DNA of 64,000 nt from Protula sp. h YS-2021 (Eukaryota > Annelida > Polychaeta > Sabellida > Serpulidae): the NCBI GenBank assembly GCA_949752745.1, contig OX457027.1, forward strand, positions 90,665,720 to 90,729,719, read 5' to 3'. The notes beneath the pieces were generated by a model. The model did not search any database, was not told the origin of the DNA, and saw only the letters and a program-made list of their open reading frames with translations. Of this stretch, positions 59,396-64,000 are shown piece by piece. How positions within the stretch are numbered: the stretch's first letter is position 1; every line of letters starts with the position of its first letter. The position numbers and the translations under genes are program-made.

Positions 59396-60037
59396 ATGGA
59401 CACATGTTTTAGAAAAGCTTATATTGACTTGATGATTGCTAAACTTGCTTGCTGCGGCACTCCAGACTATCAGCTTTATCACTTGGACGCTTACTGGGAT
59501 GTTGTACATCACAGTCTTGATGTGACTGAACTCTATTCACGATTTCTTGGAGAATGTGCCACAATTGGACTCGAAGAAGATCCTAACTTTGACTTTGATT
59601 CTGCACTCTATTCTGCCCGCAATGATGTAGAAGCATATTACACCGTGGTGGATTATTTGAGAGATTGCTGTGGATTTGAGGAGGTGGAGGAGGAAGAAGA
59701 AACCGAGCAGCTTTGTCAGCCCTGTCAGGTAAGCCAAACCCCCCCCCCCACCCCGTCTCGGCACGGCACACACCCTTTCACTCGAGACACTCACGCCTCG
59801 AGTGAGTGTCTCTCTCCACACCCCCCCCACACCCCCTCCCCCACCCCGTCTCGGCACGGCACACACCCTTTCACTCGAGACACTCACGCCTGCGTAGCGG
59901 TAGCAGCAATGTTTTTCTTGCTAGCAAATTTAATTTTATATGAGTGGTTTCAACGTGAACAAAGAAAGAAGATGATAGAAGAAGTAGCAGATATATTCAA
60001 ACATATTTTATTGCAGGAGGAAGACATGTTAGAGTAA
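59396..60037 (+). CDS. 213-residue protein, member 2 of the small family; possible intron
   Basis: Residues 1-105 are the family region: A-Y-I-D-L-M-I-A-K-L, A-Y-W-D-V-V-H-H-S-L, F-L-G-E-C-A, D-F-D-S-A-L, and V-E-A-Y-Y-T-V-V-D-Y-L. An acidic run (E-E-V-E-E-E-E-E-T-E) follows. The frame then crosses two 49-bp direct repeats (59749-59797 and 59842-59890) encoding P-T-P-S-R-H-G-T-H-P-F-T-R-D-T-H-A twice, and ends with a membrane-like helix (M-F-F-L-L-A-N-L-I-L-Y) and a charged tail. The repeats start just after cag|gtaagc (donor at 59729), and AG acceptors exist at 59897, 59903 and 59906. Splicing would give a soluble form about 113-118 residues long that ends at a nearby stop. Which form is made is unknown. 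No TATA box is visible just upstream; only 35 bases separate it from the previous gene. Confidence 0.6.
   Translation: MDTCFRKAYIDLMIAKLACCGTPDYQLYHLDAYWDVVHHSLDVTELYSRFLGECATIGLEEDPNFDFDSALYSARNDVEAYYTVVDYLRDCCGFEEVEEEEETEQLCQPCQVSQTPPPTPSRHGTHPFTRDTHASSECLSPHPPHTPSPTPSRHGTHPFTRDTHACVAVAAMFFLLANLILYEWFQREQRKKMIEEVADIFKHILLQEEDMLE
59749..59890. repeat. Two 49-bp direct repeats with internal hairpin
   Basis: The unit caccccgtctcggcacggca (then cacaccctttcactcgagac, actcacgcc) is present twice, 93 bp apart and in frame. Between the copies gagacactca and tgagtgtctc (59784-59812) form a hairpin. An inverted, slightly diverged copy lies in the left flank at about 55436-55478, and the core tttcactcgagacg reappears before the integrase gene at about 60970. 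Confidence 0.85.
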
Positions 60038-60052
60038 ACCCCCAAAGTCAAC

Positions 60053-60337
60053 ATGGAGAATCTTGTGGAACCGTTGTGTGACCGGGGGCGGGAGGGTATA
60101 AAAGAGACTGTGCCTCCACCATCACCGCTCACTCAGCAGTCGTCGCCGCCGCCGTTGCCGCCGCCGTCGTCGCCGCCTAGCCGCTCACCAGTCCGCTCAC
60201 CAGTCCGCTCAGGGGTGTGGAGACGTGAAGAACGCTCACTCAGCCGCTCACCAGTCCGGGTGTGGCGACGTGGAGAACCCCCCCAGACTGAACTTGACAA
60301 ACTTGTGAAGAGTGTGGGGACTCTAAAGACTGAGTGA
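60053..60337 (+). CDS. Possible Pro/Ser/Arg-rich small protein
   Basis: 94 codons starting 15 bp after the previous stop, with proline runs followed by R-S-P-V-R-S-P-V-R-S and later S-R-S-P-V-R. A basic SP/RS-rich protein could be a DNA-condensing core-type protein. However, a TATA box (60097-60104) lies inside the frame, so the stretch may instead be promoter plus leader for the gene at 60384. Both readings are open. Confidence 0.35.
   Translation: MENLVEPLCDRGREGIKETVPPPSPLTQQSSPPPLPPPSSPPSRSPVRSPVRSGVWRREERSLSRSPVRVWRRGEPPQTELDKLVKSVGTLKTE
60097..60104 (+). promoter_or_regulatory. TATA box upstream of the 110-residue gene
   Basis: TATAAAAG preceded by gggagg, the same style as the boxes at 58025 and 58536. 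The next good ATG outside the Pro/Arg frame is at 60384, giving a leader of about 250 bases that contains repeated gagcgct/agagcgc motifs. Confidence 0.5.
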
Positions 60338-60383
60338 GAGAGCGCGCGCGATAGAGCGCTAGAGCGCTAGAGAGCGCTGTATC

Positions 60384-60716
60384 ATGGCGGACATGACACT
60401 GAGACAATATATTGTGCAAAAAGCTTATTGTGAAGAAATGTTATTAGCTGTAAAAAAGTTTGCTTGTTTAGTATGTCCTGCTTGCCAACTTGAAGAGTGT
60501 TCAGAACATACTTGTCATTTTGCATGTGTCTATACTTATTGGAATGAAGCTAAATATTATATTCATTTAGATAAAGTGTTAGAGAATGCAAATCAGCGTT
60601 GTGAGAAATATGGTGTAAATACGATAACACTTGATGAACTCAGTCATTGGCTAGTATTCATTGAAGACCAATGGTCTCCAGTGATTCACACCATTGTATC
60701 TATACTTGATTTGTAA
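60384..60716 (+). CDS. 110-residue protein, member 3 of the small family
   Basis: Intact, unknown function. It is cysteine-rich early (C-L-V-C-P-A-C, then C-S-E-H-T-C-H-F-A-C) and mainly helical. The segment Y-T-Y-W-N-E-A-K-Y, the following I-H-L-D-K-V-L-E-N, T-L-D-E-L and a final hydrophobic helix V-I-H-T-I-V-S-I-L correspond in order to the family region of the 146- and 213-residue proteins. Identity is low, so paralogy is tentative. The cysteine/histidine cluster may bind zinc. Its base composition is more AT-rich than the other accessory genes. A polyadenylation signal follows at 60750. Confidence 0.65.
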   Translation: MADMTLRQYIVQKAYCEEMLLAVKKFACLVCPACQLEECSEHTCHFACVYTYWNEAKYYIHLDKVLENANQRCEKYGVNTITLDELSHWLVFIEDQWSPVIHTIVSILDL

Positions 60717-60749
60717 AAACTTGTGGAGTTAAGTTTGGTTGAGTTAAAT

Positions 60750-60755
60750 AATAAA
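60750..60755 (+). terminator. Polyadenylation signal closing the accessory gene block
   Basis: AATAAA 34 bp after the stop of the 110-residue gene and before the integrase promoter region. Confidence 0.5.
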
Positions 60756-60858
60756 GCTGTTCTGTTGAGAAGGTGGTTTTCATTCGGTGTGAACGGTCTC
60801 GTAAACTTTACATGCCCCTCCCCCCCCCCTTTTTCCAGTGGCTCAATAGACCGTGGTC

Positions 60859-60985
60859 CAGTGTGTCCCGTAAGCAGCTTCTTTCACTTGAGACGGCCAA
60901 CGAAACGAGACGGGTTAAGCAAGTGACTGCTGTGCTACTCTTCCCAGTGTGTCCCGTAAGCAGCCCTCTTTCACTCGAGACGCCG
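60859..60985 (+). promoter_or_regulatory. Repeated motif upstream of the integrase gene
   Basis: cagtgtgtcccgtaagcag followed by (c)tctttcactygagacg occurs at 60859 and again at 60945, 86 bp apart. The second copy ends just before the integrase ATG. No TATA box is obvious here, so this repeat may mark the promoter or leader of the integrase-ATPase block. Confidence 0.5.
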
Positions 60986-60990
60986 TGACC

Positions 60991-62100
60991 ATGTCGACGA
61001 CGACGTGGAAAGACTACTTGACCAATATGTACTTTAAACCTGGACAGCCCGGGGCATTTGCTGGTCCTTACAAACTGTATCACATCTTAAGAAAACATGA
61101 TCAACCCGTGACACAGTCGCAAGTGAAGAAATGGTTACAGGACCAAGATACATTCAGTTTACTCCAACCTGTCAAATACAGATTCAAAAGACAACGTGTG
61201 ATTACACGAGGCATTGATGACATGTGGGATGTGGATTTGGCTGATATGGGAAACATAGCTCCCTATAATGATGGCACACGCTTTTTACTCATTGTCATTG
61301 ATGTGTTTTCCAAATATGTGTGGGTACAGCCAATCCCTAATAAATCACATACCAGCGTCATACAAGCCTTTCAAAAAATTTTTCATGACACACCCCGAAG
61401 GCCACGCACTCTAAGGTCCGATAAAGGCACGGAATTTAAAAACAGATGGGTCAAAGCATTTTTGAAGAAAGAGGGCATTCATGCCTATACCACAAAGAAT
61501 GAAACCAAAGCCAACTTTGCTGAGAGAGTCATTCGTACTCTAAAGGGGATGATGTATCGGTATTTTCTCCATAATCAAACTTACCGTTACTTAGACATCC
61601 TTCCAGACTTGGTGTACAACTACAACCATAGGCCTCATGGCTCCCTCCCGAATACGTATGCTCCAGCCGAGATTCGTAAAGACAACGAATCGAAAGTGTG
61701 GAAGTATATGTATGTCGACAAACTCAAATTGAAACCGAAGAAGAAGAAGAGGTACAAGTTCAACATTGGCGATTATGTGCGCATTTCCCACGTTAAATAT
61801 GTGTTTCAACGGGATTATCACGTTAAATGGACGCAAGAAGTCTTCACGGTCACACATCGTTGTAAGAAGCAGGGAATACATTTGTATCGTGTGAAAGACT
61901 TTTTAGACGAAGATATTGATGGGCATTTCTATGAGGAAGAACTGCAGAAAGTGACCAAAGATATTGAATCTGTGTACAGAATTGAAAAAGTCTTGAAAAC
62001 ACGTAAAAGGCGAGGAGGTGTGAAAGAATTATTTGTCAAGTGGTTAGGTTGGCCAAACAAGTTTAACAGTTGGGTGAAAGAAACAGACATTCAACGATGA
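60991..62100 (+). CDS. Maverick/Polinton-type integrase (retroviral DDE fold) with chromodomain
   Basis: 369 residues from the ATG at 60991 (context gtgaccATG). The frame could start at 60949, but those 14 codons come from the upstream repeat. The rve core has catalytic D82 (W-D-V-D-L), D144 (R-S-D-K-G-T-E-F) and E178 (F-A-E-R-V-I-R-T-L-K). It is followed by an SH3-like C-terminal region (K-F-N-I-G-D-Y-V-R-I) and a chromodomain at about 329-369 (Y-R-I-E-K-V-L, L-F-V-K-W-L-G-W-P, F-N-S-W-V). The order integrase core, SH3-like, chromodomain is characteristic of Maverick/Polinton integrases, which insert the linear viral DNA into host chromosomes; the chromodomain probably guides it to modified histones. 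All catalytic residues are present, so the enzyme could be active. Its last bases overlap the ATPase start as ATGA. Confidence 0.95.
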   Translation: MSTTTWKDYLTNMYFKPGQPGAFAGPYKLYHILRKHDQPVTQSQVKKWLQDQDTFSLLQPVKYRFKRQRVITRGIDDMWDVDLADMGNIAPYNDGTRFLLIVIDVFSKYVWVQPIPNKSHTSVIQAFQKIFHDTPRRPRTLRSDKGTEFKNRWVKAFLKKEGIHAYTTKNETKANFAERVIRTLKGMMYRYFLHNQTYRYLDILPDLVYNYNHRPHGSLPNTYAPAEIRKDNESKVWKYMYVDKLKLKPKKKKRYKFNIGDYVRISHVKYVFQRDYHVKWTQEVFTVTHRCKKQGIHLYRVKDFLDEDIDGHFYEEELQKVTKDIESVYRIEKVLKTRKRRGGVKELFVKWLGWPNKFNSWVKETDIQR

Positions 62101-62756
62101 AGCATCCCTTTACATGCTTGGTCTCTGGACCTACAGGCAGTGGCAAGACGTCTCTGGTCAGGGAAATTCTCGAACAAAAGTTGATTCACCCCTCTCCGAA
62201 AAACATTTTATGGCTCTATGCAGCCGATCAACCCTTGTACAAGGGAATGAAAGGTGTGACATTTTACCAAGGCATTCCAGATGACATTGAAGAGCGCTTT
62301 AACCCGAAAAAGTCAAACGTACTCATCCTTGATGACTTGATGACCAAATGCCATAGCGATGAACGTATGACACGTCTCTTTAGTGTGGGTAGCAGTCATC
62401 AAAATCTAAGTATCATCTTTATTGTGCATAATTTGTTCCATCATGGGAAAGAGATGCGCAATATTAGTTTGAATACCCATTATATCATTTTGTTTAAAAA
62501 TCCGAGAGACAGTCAACAAATCAGTACATTGGCGCGGCAAATGTATCCTGGAAGATCACAATTTCTCATAGAAGCCTATCAAGATGCTACCAGCAAACCC
62601 CATGGTTATTTGTTCATTGACTTGAAGCCGAAGACGAATGATCAACTGCGTATTCGTACAGGCATTTTACCAAAAGATACCCATTATATATATATTGATA
62701 AAGCCGTGTACGACCAAGAACCAAGTCATTTAACCATTCACAGTCAAGATGTCTAA
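62097..62756 (+). CDS. DNA-packaging ATPase (A32/FtsK-HerA type)
   Basis: 219 residues from the ATG at 62097, overlapping the integrase stop (ATGA). Walker A is G-P-T-G-S-G-K-T at residues 11-18; Walker B is V-L-I-L-D-D-L at about 75-81. A conserved I-I-F-I-V-H-N segment and an N-P-R-D motif follow. This is the family of ATPases that pump DNA into capsids in Polintons, adintoviruses, virophages and poxvirus A32 relatives. Its place directly after the integrase matches Maverick/adintovirus gene order. Intact. Confidence 0.92.
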   Translation: MKHPFTCLVSGPTGSGKTSLVREILEQKLIHPSPKNILWLYAADQPLYKGMKGVTFYQGIPDDIEERFNPKKSNVLILDDLMTKCHSDERMTRLFSVGSSHQNLSIIFIVHNLFHHGKEMRNISLNTHYIILFKNPRDSQQISTLARQMYPGRSQFLIEAYQDATSKPHGYLFIDLKPKTNDQLRIRTGILPKDTHYIYIDKAVYDQEPSHLTIHSQDV

Positions 62757-63075
62757 ACGCATTCGAACGAACCAGCCTTTCCTTCATTTGCTTGCACGGA
62801 GTGGGCCTAGACGGCGTAAATCCTTGCTAAAGCAAGCTACGAAGGAGGAATTAACAAGCTTGTTTGAAATTTGTTTGAATATATTAAGGGGACATTTACC
62901 CTTAAGCTCAAAACGGTATAAGGTATTCCAGCGTGAGCGTCATACCCTACGTACTCTGGCAGACAAGAAGATATCCCTTCGACGAAAAAAGAAGTTGGTG
63001 AATCAGAAAGGAGGATTCATTGGAGTGGTTGCTAGATTTGCATTGCCCTTGCTAGCCAAGCTGCTGTTGAAATGA
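62749..63075 (+). CDS. Small basic virion-type protein conserved in Mavericks/adintoviruses
   Basis: 108 residues, starting eight bases inside the ATPase gene. It is very basic, with a helical middle (E-I-C-L-N-I-L-R-G-H-L-P-L-S) and the run L-A-D-K-K-I-S-L-R-R-K-K-K-L-V-N-Q-K-G-G-F, and it ends in a hydrophobic helix (V-A-R-F-A-L-P-L-L-A-K-L-L-L). I recognise the I-C-L-N-I-L-R-G and N-Q-K-G-G-F signatures as a small protein regularly found beside the ATPase in animal Mavericks. A comparison with adenovirus core or membrane-active proteins is plausible but unproven. Its stop overlaps the next start (ATGA at 63072). Confidence 0.75.
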   Translation: MSKRIRTNQPFLHLLARSGPRRRKSLLKQATKEELTSLFEICLNILRGHLPLSSKRYKVFQRERHTLRTLADKKISLRRKKKLVNQKGGFIGVVARFALPLLAKLLLK

Positions 63076-63659
63076 AGCATGCTATGAAAATGGTTCTCAT
63101 TCCTGAACAGGAATACAAACTGTTGTTAGAAAAAGAAGGGGGAGGTGCCATCAAAACAAAAGTCAAGACACTTTTACGTGGGAAACGAACACGTGAAAAG
63201 GCCATGGAAATGTCTCAACTTCTTGGCCGTCATCTACGAACAAGTCAGTCCCAGCAACAGCGGCGCTCATCAACACCAGCACCACCACGACCACCACCAC
63301 CACTAGAAAAGCGAGTGTTAAGTCATTTTCAACCGATCTATCATGGAAAAGTAATACAACTTTTAGCAGAACTGAAGAAACATGGTACGACATGGACAGA
63401 GAAGGATGAACTTGTGTTGAAAACGGGCGAGATCATTACAAATTCTAACATGGTTGATTTGATGAAAGAAGCATTGGTGGCGACAAGAAGAAAAGACCGA
63501 AGACCCCCACCCCATGGCTGGCATCCGTTTATCCAGGAAATTGTTGATGCGAATATTCCAAAAACGACGTTTAGTAAAAAGACCACTCGTGAAGACATTG
63601 CCACAGAAATGAACCAGCGTCAGCAAAGACAGTTTCCTAAAGGATGGGAAAAGTTTTAA
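63072..63659 (+). CDS. Maverick/adintovirus structural-type protein, unnamed family
   Basis: 195 residues (start could also be the ATG at 63090, giving M-V-L-I-P-E-Q-E-Y, the usual N-terminus of this family). An N-terminal V-L-I-P-E-Q-E-Y-K-L-L is followed by a basic region, a proline-rich linker (P-A-P-P-R-P-P-P-P, about residues 70-80) and a conserved C-terminal half with the pattern T-G-E-I-I-T-N-S-N-M-V-D-L-M-K-E-A-L then P-H-G-W-H-P-F. I recall this protein next to the ATPase in many animal Mavericks; its role is unknown to me and probably structural. Translationally coupled to the previous gene by ATGA. Confidence 0.7.
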   Translation: MKHAMKMVLIPEQEYKLLLEKEGGGAIKTKVKTLLRGKRTREKAMEMSQLLGRHLRTSQSQQQRRSSTPAPPRPPPPLEKRVLSHFQPIYHGKVIQLLAELKKHGTTWTEKDELVLKTGEIITNSNMVDLMKEALVATRRKDRRPPPHGWHPFIQEIVDANIPKTTFSKKTTREDIATEMNQRQQRQFPKGWEKF

Positions 63660-63862
63660 CAAAAGAGCTATGGTGTTGTGGTGGCCAGGAAGAGACTATT
63701 CCCGCGACTATTCCCGTGAAGATTCGATGTACAAGTGCGTGTTGCGAAGGAGAAATAAAAGACCATGTGAATGAGGATGAGACTTGGTCGAATGGCGCGC
63801 GCTGTCCCGAGGTACCTGATGAGGTATATAGGCAACGACGACGACGCACCCATACCATTTGA
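63644..63862 (+). CDS. Possible 72-residue cysteine-containing protein
   Basis: Overlaps the end of the previous gene by 16 bases and stops just before the next start. It contains W-C-C-G-G, C-T-S-A-C-C-E and a basic tail (R-Q-R-R-R-R). No family is recognised. The TATA box of the next gene lies in its 3' part, so the frame may be fortuitous. Confidence 0.25.
   Translation: MGKVLTKELWCCGGQEETIPATIPVKIRCTSACCEGEIKDHVNEDETWSNGARCPEVPDEVYRQRRRRTHTI
63825..63832 (+). promoter_or_regulatory. TATA box of the gene at 63871
   Basis: TATATAGG about 40 bp before the start codon, the same spacing as at the RING and acidic-protein genes. Confidence 0.5.
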
Positions 63863-63870
63863 CCACCACC

Positions 63871-64000
63871 ATGGAGTCGACAAGCTTTTACATTACTTTG
63901 CCTAGCAATGCGAGTATGAATTATTATCCCAACAACAAGGCTTCGAATTATCAAATTCGTATGCCTCGAACCATCTATCTGAATGGACGATATGAAGTGG
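63871..64000 (+). CDS. Start of a Maverick/adintovirus structural-type gene, cut by the window edge
   Basis: Only 43 codons are inside the window. The start F-Y-I-T-L-P-S-N-A-S, then Y-P-N-N-K-A-S-N-Y and L-N-G-R-Y-E-V, is a motif order I know from the N-terminus of a conserved Maverick-encoded protein in many animals. It suits a minor capsid or penton-like protein, but I cannot decide which. It has its own TATA box (63825). The remainder lies beyond the window. Confidence 0.7.
   Translation, partial: MESTSFYITLPSNASMNYYPNNKASNYQIRMPRTIYLNGRYEV

Noticed and set aside
60723..60988. Two short plus frames before the integrase
   Set aside because: They cross a C-run and the duplicated promoter motif, have no recognisable features, and occupy the intergenic region after a polyadenylation signal.

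Overview
The window is eukaryotic, from an invertebrate animal. Host DNA is AT-rich and intron-bearing. It is loaded with old retrotransposons (Penelope-like, Jockey-like and other LINEs, DIRS-like), tRNA-derived SINEs, hAT-type MITEs and microsatellites. A mollusc is my best guess from the repeat mix, including dispersed repeats ending in gacggacagaca-type tails, but that is weak evidence. No prokaryotic features are seen.

Two host genes can be modelled. A nuclear gene for cytochrome c oxidase subunit 4 lies on the minus strand: four exons between 15685 and 19765, all splice phases agree, 195 codons. A class I SAM-dependent methyltransferase lies on the plus strand: four exons between about 36951 and 38919, C-terminus complete, N-terminus unresolved.

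Transposable elements fill much of the rest: an inverted-repeat unit at 3.7-4.4 kb; a decayed Penelope-like element at 4.6-5.9 kb; a nearly full-length decayed Jockey-like LINE on the minus strand at 8.7-12.15 kb; a degenerate repeat array at 12.3-15.2 kb; two non-autonomous hAT elements with perfect 8-bp target duplications at 20.6-21.4 and 22.1-23.0 kb; a 192-bp MITE at 24.5 kb; a foldback-like element with a broken zinc-finger gene at 24.9-28.3 kb; a gag-like relic at 35.2-35.9 kb; two DIRS-like elements, one inserted inside the other, at 41.8-52.15 kb; and two LINE fragments at 52.65-54.97 kb.

From about 55.2 kb to the right edge the character changes. Reading frames are intact, closely packed and mostly on one strand, and TATA boxes sit next to or inside stop codons. 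The right half carries a retrovirus-type integrase with a chromodomain, an A32/FtsK-type packaging ATPase, two small virion-type proteins and the start of a probable structural gene. This is the left part of an integrated Maverick/Polinton (adintovirus-like) element; polymerase B, protease and capsid genes would lie beyond 64000. Its left half (55.67-60.72 kb) is an accessory module: a divergently transcribed RING-finger protein, an acidic protein with two possible CARD-like helical bundles, a glycine-rich protein with two possible PC4-like repeats and a cysteine-rich tail, and three small proteins that look like diverged paralogues. I know of no description of this module, and it is the most interesting part of the window.
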